A DNA stretch of 64,000 nt, from the NCBI RefSeq assembly GCF_014640315.1, contig NZ_BMGS01000012.1:46376-110375 (forward strand), given 5' to 3'. This stretch comes from Hymenobacter glacieicola (lineage in GTDB: Bacteria; Bacteroidota; Bacteroidia; Cytophagales; Hymenobacteraceae). Position 1 is the stretch's first letter. Every line of letters begins with the position of its first letter. Below, piece after piece: positions 34,768 through 42,794 of this stretch. A program made the position numbers and the translations under genes. The notes under the pieces were generated by a model, which searched no databases, was not told the origin of the DNA, and saw only the letters and a list, made by a program, of their open reading frames with translations.

Positions 34768-35336
34768 TAATTGCGGGCTAGTGCGTTCGGAAGACCCGTT
34801 TCTTCCCACGGCAGAGCCGGGCGGTGCACCTGGTTGCGCAATTCCGAGAGCATAGCATCCACAGCGTCTGGGGTATCCAGCTGCTCGTAGTACTTCTCAC
34901 GCACCTGCACGATAGGAGCGAAGCCGCAAGCCGCCAGGCATTCTACCTCCTTCAAGGTAAACAAACCATCCGCCGAAGCCGGGCCGCCTACTTTGGCGCC
35001 GGTAATGCGTTCCAGGTGAGCCGTCAGCTCATCGGAGCCGCGCAGCATGCAGGGGCCCGTCCGGCAGATTTCCAGCACGTGCTTGCCTACTGGCTTAAGG
35101 TTGAACATGGTGTAGAAGGAGGAAACCTCATACACCTCAATCGGCTTGATGTCCAGTACCTCGGCTACCAGGTTTTGCACTTCAGGGCTCACCCAGCCCC
35201 CAAATTCGGCCTGGGCAATGTGCAGCACCGGCAACAGGGCCGATTTCCGGCGGTCGTCGGGGTAGTGGGTGAGCAGACGCTTGATTTCAGCCTGGGCGGC
35301 TTCGGAAAATTGCGGCTTGACGGCAGTCGTCTCCAT
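34767..35336 (-). CDS. nuoE: NADH-quinone oxidoreductase subunit E
   Basis: A 189-residue thioredoxin-like [2Fe-2S] subunit (cluster N1a) with ligands in 'CRTGPC' and 'CLAAC'. The helical N terminus ('ALLPVLHIAQAEFGGWVSPE', then 'VYEVSSFYTMF') is typical. It binds NuoF. Start ATG at 35336, 21 bases after the nuoD stop. Confidence 0.95.
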   Translation of the reverse strand: METTAVKPQFSEAAQAEIKRLLTHYPDDRRKSALLPVLHIAQAEFGGWVSPEVQNLVAEVLDIKPIEVYEVSSFYTMFNLKPVGKHVLEICRTGPCMLRGSDELTAHLERITGAKVGGPASADGLFTLKEVECLAACGFAPIVQVREKYYEQLDTPDAVDAMLSELRNQVHRPALPWEETGLPNALARN

Positions 35337-35357
35337 AGGGTCAAATTCAGCAAAAAA

Positions 35358-36626
35358 CTACGCGTCCAGCTCGCCGGCAATTACGTTCATCGACGACAGG
35401 GTCACGATGGCGTCGGAGAGGGTCTGGCCGGTTACCATTTCGGTGTAGGCCTGGTAGTAGATAAAGCAGGGCCGGCGGAAGTGCAGGCGGTAGGGCGTGC
35501 GGCCCCCGTCGGAAACCAGGTAGAAACCTAGTTCCCCGTTGCCACCTTCTACCGAGTGGTAGACCTCACCCACGGGGGCCTCAATCTCGCCCATCACAAT
35601 TTTGAAGTGATAGATGAGGGCTTCCATGTTTTTGTACACGGCCTGCTTGGGCGGCAGGTAGTAGTGGGGCGCGTCGGCGTGGTAGGGGCCTTCGGGTAGG
35701 TTTTCCAAGGCCTGGTTGATGATGCGCAGGCTCTGCCAGATTTCCTCGTTGCGCACCATAAACCGGTCGTAGGTGTCGCCCTTGGTGCCCACTGGAATTT
35801 CAAACTCGAAATCCTGGTAGCTGGAGTAGGGATTCATCACCCGCACGTCGTAGTCGACGCCGGCAGCGCGCAGGTTGGGGCCGGTGAAGCCGTAGTTCAG
35901 GGCCCGCTCAGCGGAAATGGCACCCACGTCCACCACCCGGTCCATGAAGATACGGTTACGGTTGAACATCTTCTCGAACTCGGCCATTACGGCCGGGAAG
36001 GTTTTCAACCAGGCGCGCAGCTTGGCAATGGCCACGTCGTTGAAGTCGCGCTCCATGCCGCCTACCCGGCCCATGTTGGTGGTCAGGCGGGCGCCGCTTA
36101 CTTCCTCGTAGATTTCATACACCTTTTCCCGCTCGTCCATCAGGTAGAGGAAGCCGGTGAAAGCGCCAGTATCAACCCCCAGAATGCCGTTGCAGATCAG
36201 GTGGTCGGTAATGCGGGCCAGCTCCATCAGGATAACCCGGATGTACTGAGCGCGCTTGGGCACCTCTACGCCTAGCAGCTTCTCTACCGTCATGTGCCAC
36301 CCCATGTTGTTGATGGGCGACGAACAGTAGTTCATGCGGTCCGTCAGGGGCGTAATCTGGTAAAAAGGCCGGCGCTCGGCAATCTTCTCAAACGCGCGGT
36401 GGATGTAGCCGATAGTCGGAACGCCCGATACGATCCGCTCCCCGTCCATCTGCAGAATGTTCTGAAAGATGCCGTGGGTAGCAGGGTGGGTCGGGCCCAG
36501 GTTCAGGGTGGTCAGCTCCTGATTAAAGTCGTTGACGGAAGGCGCCAGCGGGTGCAGATTAGGCCTCTGTACCTCCGCTTCTTCCACAATTTTGCGGGTG
36601 CCTTCCAGCGTGTCGTTTACTGCCAT
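35358..36626 (-). CDS. nuoD: NADH-quinone oxidoreductase subunit D
   Basis: A 422-residue 49-kDa-type subunit lining the quinone site. Motifs: 'LNLGPTHPATHGIF' with the quinone-binding His, 'GYIHRAFEKIAE', 'ARITDHL', and near the C terminus 'GNGELGFYLVSDGG' and 'YRLHFRRP'. NuoC and NuoD are separate genes here, not fused. It lies 18 bases after nuoC. Confidence 0.96.
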   Translation of the reverse strand: MAVNDTLEGTRKIVEEAEVQRPNLHPLAPSVNDFNQELTTLNLGPTHPATHGIFQNILQMDGERIVSGVPTIGYIHRAFEKIAERRPFYQITPLTDRMNYCSSPINNMGWHMTVEKLLGVEVPKRAQYIRVILMELARITDHLICNGILGVDTGAFTGFLYLMDEREKVYEIYEEVSGARLTTNMGRVGGMERDFNDVAIAKLRAWLKTFPAVMAEFEKMFNRNRIFMDRVVDVGAISAERALNYGFTGPNLRAAGVDYDVRVMNPYSSYQDFEFEIPVGTKGDTYDRFMVRNEEIWQSLRIINQALENLPEGPYHADAPHYYLPPKQAVYKNMEALIYHFKIVMGEIEAPVGEVYHSVEGGNGELGFYLVSDGGRTPYRLHFRRPCFIYYQAYTEMVTGQTLSDAIVTLSSMNVIAGELDA

Positions 36627-36644
36627 GATAAAGGTATCCGGGGC

Positions 36645-37208
36645 CTAGCGGCCGAAGAAAAGGTCAGTTTTATCCTCGCGGGTACCATCTTCCAAGGCGT
36701 ATTCCTTGCGCATGGGATGATAATCCATGTCGTCCACGTTCAAAATACGGACGAGGTTAGGGTGGCCAGGGAAGATGATGCCGTAGAAATCGTAAGTCTC
36801 CCGCTCCATCCAGTTGGCGGTAGCGTAGAGGTCAGTCAAGGTGGGAACTACCGGGTCAGCAATCGGGAAGAAGATCTTCAGGCGCAACCGAATATTCTGC
36901 GTCAGGCTGTGCAGGTGATACACCATGCCCAACTCCTGGCCCTCCCGGTCGGGGAAGTGCATGCCGCACATGGTGGTCAGGAAGTTAAGCTGCAACTCCT
37001 GGTCCTGCTGCAGGCCCGCAACGATGTCGTGAATCCGTTCCCGCGTGGTAGTAACCGTCAGCAGGCCGTAGGGCTCCTCCACATCGGTAAAGGTTTCGGC
37101 CCCGAACAAGCGGTGCAGCAAAGCCAGCAGCTGGGCGTTTTTCTGCGCCGCGGGGTCTTGCACTGCGGCCATTTCCTGCGCCTCCGGGGATTCGTTTTGG
37201 TCAGCCAT
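36645..37208 (-). CDS. nuoC: NADH-quinone oxidoreductase subunit C
   Basis: A 187-residue 30-kDa-type subunit with the signature 'WMERETYDFYGIIFPGHPNL' and 'LNVDDMDYHPMRKEY'. The N-terminal ~35 residues are polar and variable. It helps hold NuoD to NuoB. An 86-base gap holding an inverted repeat lies before nuoB. Confidence 0.95.
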   Translation of the reverse strand: MADQNESPEAQEMAAVQDPAAQKNAQLLALLHRLFGAETFTDVEEPYGLLTVTTTRERIHDIVAGLQQDQELQLNFLTTMCGMHFPDREGQELGMVYHLHSLTQNIRLRLKIFFPIADPVVPTLTDLYATANWMERETYDFYGIIFPGHPNLVRILNVDDMDYHPMRKEYALEDGTREDKTDLFFGR

Positions 37209-37215
37209 TCTTTTT

Positions 37216-37296
37216 GAGAAGCTAGGAGACAGAAGCCAGGCGATAGAAGTGTAACAGAACGAATTCTAGCTACTAGCTTCTATCTCTTAGCTTCTT
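37216..37296. repeat. Imperfect inverted repeat between nuoB and nuoC
   Basis: 37216-37240 (gagaagctaggagacagaag and on) pairs with 37272-37296 at about 20 of 25 positions. The right arm includes the nuoB stop codon. Confidence 0.7.
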
Positions 37297-37849
37297 ACTT
37301 GATGTTGTAAGATGCCAGCAAGGCCTGATACTCGGGCGAATTGCGACGGCGAGTTGATTCGTTGCGGGCCAGGTCCTGGATGCGCATCAGACCGTCGAGT
37401 ACCTGCTCGGGGCGAGGCGGGCAGCCGGGCACGTACACGTCCACGGGAATGATCCGGTCGATGCCCTGTAGCACGGAGTAGGTATCAAAAATGCCACCCG
37501 AGGAGGCACAGGCACCCATGGCCAGCACCCAGCGGGGCTCAGCCATCTGCTCGTATACCTGCTTTACAATGGGGGCCATTTTCTTGGCAATGGTACCCAT
37601 TACCATCAGCAGGTCCGCCTGGCGCGGGGAGAAGGACGGGCGCTCCGAGCCGAAGCGGGAAATGTCGTAGCGGGCGCCCATGGTAGCCATGAACTCAATA
37701 CCGCAGCAAGAGGTAGCGAAGGGCAGGGGCCAGAGGGAGTTAGCGCGGGCCATGCCCACCACTTTCTCCAGGGAGGTAGCGAAAAAGCCCGCGCCTTCCA
37801 GGCCGTCCGGCGCGTCTACCATTTTGATTTCAGGAGCTCTATTTTCCAT
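37295..37849 (-). CDS. nuoB: NADH-quinone oxidoreductase subunit B
   Basis: A 184-residue subunit carrying the terminal [4Fe-4S] cluster N2, which reduces quinone. Ligands: the adjacent Cys pair in 'FATSCCGIEFM', Cys in 'GACASSGG' and Cys in 'YVPGCPPRPE'. The N terminus is short. Start ATG at 37849; nuoA ends 70 bases upstream. Confidence 0.96.
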   Translation of the reverse strand: MENRAPEIKMVDAPDGLEGAGFFATSLEKVVGMARANSLWPLPFATSCCGIEFMATMGARYDISRFGSERPSFSPRQADLLMVMGTIAKKMAPIVKQVYEQMAEPRWVLAMGACASSGGIFDTYSVLQGIDRIIPVDVYVPGCPPRPEQVLDGLMRIQDLARNESTRRRNSPEYQALLASYNIK

Positions 37850-37918
37850 GAGGATCGGTCAGTTTGAAGAAGCGAAATGCTTCAGGTAGGCAACACCAGC
37901 CAAGGGCTAAAGGTTGCC

Positions 37919-38311
37919 CTAACGGGCTTCATTCCAGCGCAAAACGCCCTTTTTAATGACGTAGGCAAAGCCCGCCATCAGCAGGGCCAGGAAGATGATC
38001 ATCTGGATGAAGCCCTCCTGGCCCAGGGCCCGGAAGTTCACGGCCCAGGGGTACATGAAGATGACCTCCACGTCAAAGAGAACAAAGAGGATGGCCGTCA
38101 GGAAGTATTTCACCGAAATCGGGGTGCGGGCGTTGCCCACCGACTCGATGCCGCACTCGAAGGCTTCATCCTTTACCACGCTCTTGCGGCGCGGCCCCAG
38201 CAAGTGGGAGGCAATCATTGAAAAAGCTACGAAAGCTATGGCCAGAACGAACTGCACGATAATGGGCAGAAAGTCAGCGGGTTGATACTGGGTCGGAACA
38301 GCGAGAAGCAT
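37919..38311 (-). CDS. nuoA: NADH-quinone oxidoreductase subunit A
   Basis: A 130-residue membrane subunit with three segments. The loop 'DEAFECGIESVGNARTPISV' with its Cys is the signature of NuoA, followed by 'YFLTAILFVLFDVEVIFMYP'. First gene of the nuoA-J unit. The ATG at 38311 is chosen because the promoter at 38354-38384 gives it a ~36-base leader; an in-frame ATG at 38347 would make a nearly leaderless message and add 12 unlikely residues. Confidence 0.94.
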   Translation of the reverse strand: MLLAVPTQYQPADFLPIIVQFVLAIAFVAFSMIASHLLGPRRKSVVKDEAFECGIESVGNARTPISVKYFLTAILFVLFDVEVIFMYPWAVNFRALGQEGFIQMIIFLALLMAGFAYVIKKGVLRWNEAR

Positions 38312-38353
38312 AGGCGTCGACGGAATAAGGCCGCTCAGAAACGGCATGGAAGG

Positions 38354-38384
38354 CAAAGGTAGCGCTTGGGCAGTTGGGAACAAA
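38354..38384 (-). promoter_or_regulatory. Promoter of nuoA-J
   Basis: Reading the minus strand: TTTG (38384-38381), 19 bases, then TACCTTTG (38361-38354). This is an exact match to the Bacteroidota primary-sigma consensus (TTTG, ~19, TAnnTTTG). Confidence 0.85.
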
Positions 38385-38412
38385 GGTGAATTCGGGCGGT
38401 AAGGGAAAGGTG

Positions 38413-38420
38413 TATCTTTG
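38413..38420 (+). promoter_or_regulatory. -7 element for the Uma2-family gene
   Basis: TATCTTTG on the plus strand, an exact TAnnTTTG match, 23 bases before the ATG at 38444. It is back to back with the nuoA promoter, about 30 bases away. No clear -33 TTTG. Confidence 0.7.
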
Positions 38421-38443
38421 GAGGGAAACCAGTTTCCTATCCC

Positions 38444-39046
38444 ATGGCCGCCCCGCAACCCGCCGCTCACCGCTACACCGTTGAAGAGTACTTGGCGCTG
38501 GAAGAAACCGCCGACCAGCGCCACGAGTTTTTTGAAGGAGAAGTGTACGCTATGTCGGGTGCAAGCCCTCGGCACAACCTAATTGCTCAGAACTGTGCAT
38601 TTGCATTGCGCCAAGCGCTGCGAGGTAAAGGATGCCGGGTGTTTCTGGAAGGGGTGCAGCTGGCCGTGCAAGAAGGCCGGTACTACACCTATCCGGATGT
38701 AATGGCGACCTGCGAACCAGAGGATTTAGCCTCGGACCGTGTAATGCGCCGCCCAGTGCTGCTTGTCGAAATCCTGTCGCCCTCCACTGCCGACCACGAC
38801 CGGAGCTGGAAATTCAACCAGTACAAACAGCTCCCCAGCCTGCAGCACTACCTGCTCGTGTCGCAGCATACCTGCTTGGTCGAGTGGTTTCGGCGGGAGG
38901 AGAGTGGGGTGTGGTCGTTCACGCCGCTGGCGGAGCTGACGGATACGCTGGAGATTCCAGAGTTGAGCGTTACGCTAAGGGTCCAGGATATGTACGACGA
39001 GCTGGACATTACCCCCATGCAGGCCCAGCCGCCAGCGAAACGGTAG
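38444..39046 (+). CDS. Uma2-family (DUF820) putative endonuclease-fold protein
   Basis: A 200-residue protein of the Uma2 family, a restriction-endonuclease-like fold common in cyanobacteria and Bacteroidota. It has 'YTVEEYLALEETADQRHEFF' (conserved Glu), 'YTYPDVMATC' (Asp) and 'RRPVLLVEILSPSTADHDR' (Glu then Ser-Pro-Ser-T), followed by 'KFNQYKQLPSLQHYLLV'. The PD-(D/E)xK-like residues are intact. The role is unknown; nuclease activity is only predicted from fold. Single gene with its own -7 element and a shared terminator. Confidence 0.9.
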   Translation: MAAPQPAAHRYTVEEYLALEETADQRHEFFEGEVYAMSGASPRHNLIAQNCAFALRQALRGKGCRVFLEGVQLAVQEGRYYTYPDVMATCEPEDLASDRVMRRPVLLVEILSPSTADHDRSWKFNQYKQLPSLQHYLLVSQHTCLVEWFRREESGVWSFTPLAELTDTLEIPELSVTLRVQDMYDELDITPMQAQPPAKR

Positions 39047-39115
39047 CAGGAAGGCCCTCCGCAGGATAAGATTATCGTTACTGCGTTAGGCTACTATAAA
39101 TTCTATAAAACCGAA

Positions 39116-39144
39116 AAGTCGCTTCAGAATCTCTGAAGCGGCTT
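39116..39144. terminator. Bidirectional terminator between the Uma2 gene and pruA
   Basis: A 13-base stem with one G-T pair (39116-39128 with 39132-39144), 3-base loop, T-rich flank on both strands. Confidence 0.8.
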
Positions 39145-39169
39145 TTGCTTTGTCGAAAATTAGGTAGGC

Positions 39170-40840
39170 TTAGAAACCGCCCTGGCCGGTTACGTTCAGA
39201 TTTTCGCCGGTTTCTACGCCCATGAAGGGGTAGCGGTAATCCACGGGCGGCACGAAGGTTTCCTTGATGGCGCGCGGCGACACCCAGCGCAGCAGGTTCA
39301 GCAGGGAGCCGGCCTTGTCGTTGGTGCCGGAGGCGCGGGCCCCGCCGAAGGGCTGCTGGCCCACCACGGCGCCGGTGGGCTTGTCGTTGATGTAGAAGTT
39401 GCCGGCGGCCTGCACCAGCTTCTTCGAGGCCAGCTCAATGGCGTAGCGGTCCTGGGAGAAGATGGCACCGGTCAGGGCGTAGGGCGACGTGGTGTCCACT
39501 ACCTCTAGGGTCTGCTCGAACTCGGCTTCCTCGTAGATGTACACTGTTACCACGGGGCCAAACAGCTCGTCGCACATGGTCACGTACTTGGGGTCCTTGG
39601 TCACGATAACCGTGGGCTCAATGAAGTAGCCCTTCGATTTGTCGTAGCCACCGCCGGCCACAATTTCAGCGTTGCTGTCGGCCTTGGCCCCATCAATGTA
39701 TTTGGCCAGCTTATCGAACGAGGCTTCGCTGATAACGGCGTTGATGAAGTTCGAGAAGTCCTCTACGTCGCCCATCTTAAACGAAGCGAGGTCCTGCTTT
39801 ACGTAGCCTAGAATTTCAGCGGCTAGGTTGCTGGGCAGGTAAACGCGCGAAGCAGCCGAGCACTTTTGCCCCTGGTACTCGAAGGCGCCGCGGGTAATGG
39901 CCGTGGCTACCGCTTTGGCGTGGGCCGAGGGGTGGGCCAGAATAAAGTCCTTGCCGCCGGTTTCGCCCACAATGCGGGGGTAGCTCTTGTAGCGCTTAAT
40001 ATTCTGGCCAATGGTCTGCCAGATGTTCTGGAACACGCCCGTGGAGCCGGTGAAGTGGATGCCGGCGAACTGCGGGTGGGAGAAGATAACCTCGCCGGCC
40101 GTGGGACCATCGACATATACCAGGTTAATGACACCGTCGGGCACGCCAGCTTCCTTGAACAGCTCCATCAGCACCTGGGCCGAGTAGATTTGGGTGTTGG
40201 CGGGCTTCCACACCACTACGTTGCCCATCAGAGCCGCCGAGGTAGGCAGGTTGCCGGCAATGGAGGTGAAGTTGAAGGGCGTGAGGGCAAACACGAAGCC
40301 TTCCAGGGGGCGGTGCTCCAGACGGTTCCACATGCCGGGCTGGCTCTGGGGCTGTTGGCCGTAGAGCTCCTGCATGAAGTGCACGTTAAAGCGGAAAAAG
40401 TCGATCAGCTCGCAGGCGGCGTCAATTTCAGCCTGGAAGGCGTTTTTGCTCTGGCCCAGCATGGTAGCCGCGTTCAGGCGGGCGCGGTAGGGGCCGGCTA
40501 GCAGTTCGGCGGCTTTCAGGAAGATGGCGGCGCGCTGTTCCCAGGGCAGCTCCGCCCACGCGGTGCGGGCGGCCAGAGCGGCGTCAATGGCCTGCTGCAC
40601 GTGGGAAGCGTCGCCCTCGTGGAAGAAGCCGAGGGTGTGCTGGTGGTCGTGGGGTGGGAAAATGCGCTGGGTTTTGCCGGTGCGTACTTCCTGGCCGCCG
40701 ATATGCATGGGAATATCACGCTCCTGCTGCTTTAGCTCCTTTAAGGTCTTGAGCAACTCAGTGCGTTCAGGCGAGTTGGGAGCGTAAGCCTTAACTGGCT
40801 CGTTGATCGGAATGGGGACGTTGAAAAAGCCGTTGGCCAT
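39170..40840 (-). CDS. pruA: L-glutamate gamma-semialdehyde dehydrogenase
   Basis: A 556-residue aldehyde dehydrogenase that oxidises glutamate semialdehyde (P5C) to glutamate with NAD+, the second step of proline breakdown. Catalytic Cys is in 'YQGQKCSAASRVY' and Glu in 'GETGGKDFI'; 'FTGSTGVF' is the NAD-binding turn. The N terminus 'ANGFFNVPIPINEPVKAYAP' is the usual start in Bacteroidota, so ATG 40840 is used; a 70-codon longer open frame upstream is not coding-like. A -7 element (TACCTTTG, minus strand, 40887-40894) lies 46 bases upstream. No proline dehydrogenase is in the window. Confidence 0.93.
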   Translation of the reverse strand: MANGFFNVPIPINEPVKAYAPNSPERTELLKTLKELKQQERDIPMHIGGQEVRTGKTQRIFPPHDHQHTLGFFHEGDASHVQQAIDAALAARTAWAELPWEQRAAIFLKAAELLAGPYRARLNAATMLGQSKNAFQAEIDAACELIDFFRFNVHFMQELYGQQPQSQPGMWNRLEHRPLEGFVFALTPFNFTSIAGNLPTSAALMGNVVVWKPANTQIYSAQVLMELFKEAGVPDGVINLVYVDGPTAGEVIFSHPQFAGIHFTGSTGVFQNIWQTIGQNIKRYKSYPRIVGETGGKDFILAHPSAHAKAVATAITRGAFEYQGQKCSAASRVYLPSNLAAEILGYVKQDLASFKMGDVEDFSNFINAVISEASFDKLAKYIDGAKADSNAEIVAGGGYDKSKGYFIEPTVIVTKDPKYVTMCDELFGPVVTVYIYEEAEFEQTLEVVDTTSPYALTGAIFSQDRYAIELASKKLVQAAGNFYINDKPTGAVVGQQPFGGARASGTNDKAGSLLNLLRWVSPRAIKETFVPPVDYRYPFMGVETGENLNVTGQGGF

Positions 40841-40886
40841 ACTGGTTACTGGTTTTGTGAGTGCGTGGATGGTGGATGGGGAGCGG

Positions 40887-40894
40887 CAAAGGTA
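40887..40894 (-). promoter_or_regulatory. -7 element for pruA
   Basis: TACCTTTG on the minus strand, an exact TAnnTTTG match, about 46 bases upstream of the pruA ATG. No good -33 TTTG 18-21 bases further upstream. Confidence 0.55.
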
Positions 40895-41042
40895 GCCAGC
40901 AACCGGAAATAGATTATTCCTCAGCCCTTCTAAAGCCAATGAGCCGATTTGAGGTTCTCCGGTCAAGGTCATTCTAGCCTTTTTAGCATCCAAGCCAGCC
41001 TGAATCCGTTTGCTCAGAGGTCTGCATCCTACCTCCTGCGCA

Positions 41043-42044
41043 ATGCCCAACCCCGCCGCTACCTACCGCAACCCCATCTGGGACTTCGACTTTCCCGACC
41101 CTGCCATCATCCGGGCCTCGGATGGCTGGTACTACGCCTACGGCACCCAGACCAAGCGGCCGGGCAACCTGATTATCAACTTGCAGGTAGCCCGCTCCCG
41201 GGATCTGGTGCAGTGGGAATACCTGGGCGAAGGGCTACCGCAGAAACCCATCTGGGCCCACACCACCCAGAAGTTCTGGGCCCCGCACGTGAGCGAGCAT
41301 AACGGCGTCTACTACCTCTATTATTCCGCCAAACCCGATTCTGGTTCGGGCTTATGTCTGGCCGTGGCTACCGCCGCTACCCCCGCCGGCCCGTTCGTAG
41401 ATGTCGGTGCGCCCTTGCAGTGCGGCGCGGGCTTTCTGGAAATTGACCCAATGGCCTTTGACGACCCGGCCACCGGTAAATGCTTGCTGTACTGGGGTTC
41501 CGGTTTCGGCTCTATTCGGGTGCGGGAGCTGGCTCCGGACCGCCTTTCCTTTGCGCCCGGCAGCCAGGAAATTGTGCTGCTGACGCCCGCCGGAGCCGGT
41601 GACCCGCGCCGCTACGACCAGCTGCTGGAAGGCAGTTGGGTGGTGCGGCGCCAGGGCTGGTACTACCTCTTTTACTCCGGCAACAACTGCTGCGGCCCCG
41701 ATGCCCACTACGGCGTGCTGGTAGCTAGGTCCCGCACGGCCACCGGCCCCTTCGAAACTCTAGCCGACGCCACCGGCAACCCTTACGCCATGCTGCTGGA
41801 AGGCAATGACCACTGGCACGCACCCGGCCATAACTGCGTCATCACCGACGCCGCCGGCCACGACTGGCTGGCCTACCACGCCATTGACCCCCAGCAACCC
41901 ACCTTCGATGCCATTGACGAGGAGCAGGGCTTTTCGCGCCGCGTCATGCTCCTGGACCGCCTGGAATACGCGGACGGCTGGCCACGGCTGGTAACCGGCG
42001 GCACGCCGTCGTGGGAGCAGCAGCCGGGGCCGGTAAGTAGCTGA
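41043..42044 (+). CDS. Glycoside hydrolase family 43 protein
   Basis: A 333-residue five-bladed propeller enzyme of GH43 (arabinosidase/xylosidase type). The three acidic residues are in place: general-base Asp in 'DFPDPAIIRASDG', the modulating Asp in 'LEIDPMAFDD' and acid Glu in 'LLEGSWVVRR'. A late 'GHNCVITDAAGHDWLAYH' motif is typical of arabinanase-like members. No signal peptide is visible from the ATG at 41043 or in the frame upstream, so it looks cytoplasmic. It stands alone, not in a polysaccharide utilisation locus (no SusC/SusD nearby). Confidence 0.88.
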   Translation: MPNPAATYRNPIWDFDFPDPAIIRASDGWYYAYGTQTKRPGNLIINLQVARSRDLVQWEYLGEGLPQKPIWAHTTQKFWAPHVSEHNGVYYLYYSAKPDSGSGLCLAVATAATPAGPFVDVGAPLQCGAGFLEIDPMAFDDPATGKCLLYWGSGFGSIRVRELAPDRLSFAPGSQEIVLLTPAGAGDPRRYDQLLEGSWVVRRQGWYYLFYSGNNCCGPDAHYGVLVARSRTATGPFETLADATGNPYAMLLEGNDHWHAPGHNCVITDAAGHDWLAYHAIDPQQPTFDAIDEEQGFSRRVMLLDRLEYADGWPRLVTGGTPSWEQQPGPVSS

Positions 42045-42058
42045 AAGAATGGCCTTAC

Positions 42059-42088
42059 AGCCAGCAGGGTTCGGTCAACCTGCTGGCT
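42059..42088. terminator. Bidirectional terminator between GH43 and the dNMP kinase gene
   Basis: A 10-base perfect stem (42059-42068 with 42079-42088), followed by TTC TTT on the plus strand. It lies between convergent genes. Confidence 0.7.
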
Positions 42089-42103
42089 TCTTTGACAAAA
42101 GCC

Positions 42104-42652
42104 TCATACCCGCGCCATCAATTCCTGCACCCGCTGCTCTAGCTCCTGGAATGAGCCGTAGTTGTGGATGGTGGCGTCGAAGTGGGGGTAGTCGTCGAGG
42201 GCGGTTTCGCTTAGGTGCAGGTCGTCGCGGGTGCCGTCGCCGCGCTGGTGGAGCGGGTCGCCTTCCACGCGCAGCATCAGCCCACCGCGGCTGCGGATCA
42301 GGTCGGCTTCGTTGGGAAAGCGCACATCCGGAATCAGGGTGCATTGCTCCGCCGGCAAGTGGGAGAAGAAGGCTTGTACCCAGATGTTCGGCTCCCACTG
42401 GCGCAGAGCCAGCCCCACCTGCTGGAGCATTTCGCCCCGGGTCCGACCGAAGGCGGGTAGGCGCTCGGCTTTACCCTGCTGGGAAAAGTAGGGAGCCACG
42501 CCTTCGCCCGCCAACGCGGCACATACGGCCTTAATCGGCTCTCCTACGGATCGAATGTGCCATCGGCGCTCCGGTTGCAGCTGCTGCAGCAGGCGGGCGA
42601 TGGTGTCTTTGCCGCTGCCGCGGCGCCCCGAAAAACCGATCAGTCGTATCAT
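42104..42652 (-). CDS. Deoxynucleoside monophosphate kinase-like P-loop protein
   Basis: A 182-residue kinase with Walker A 'GFSGRRGSGKDT' at the N terminus and a late 'IPDVRFPNEADLIRSRGG', both typical of the phage T4 gene 1/dNMP kinase family. It should phosphorylate (d)NMPs with ATP, but substrate range is not readable. The -7 element TACCTTTG (42658-42665 minus strand) ends five bases before the ATG, so the mRNA may be leaderless. It is followed by the hairpin at 42059. Confidence 0.8.
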   Translation of the reverse strand: MIRLIGFSGRRGSGKDTIARLLQQLQPERRWHIRSVGEPIKAVCAALAGEGVAPYFSQQGKAERLPAFGRTRGEMLQQVGLALRQWEPNIWVQAFFSHLPAEQCTLIPDVRFPNEADLIRSRGGLMLRVEGDPLHQRGDGTRDDLHLSETALDDYPHFDATIHNYGSFQELEQRVQELMARV

Positions 42653-42657
42653 GGGCG

Positions 42658-42665
42658 CAAAGGTA
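42658..42665 (-). promoter_or_regulatory. -7 element next to the dNMP kinase start
   Basis: TACCTTTG on the minus strand, followed by five bases and then the ATG at 42652. If used, transcription would start at or near the A of the ATG. Confidence 0.5.
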
Positions 42666-42794
42666 AGCTACCCGTTGGCTTAGCGCCCGGCGGCCACATG
42701 AGGAGCCCAGCACTGCGCTCGGCATGACGGCCTTTTAGTTTAACGACCACACATCCTAGGTAGGAAGTGGCGACGTTGCTGGCAACAGCGTTGG

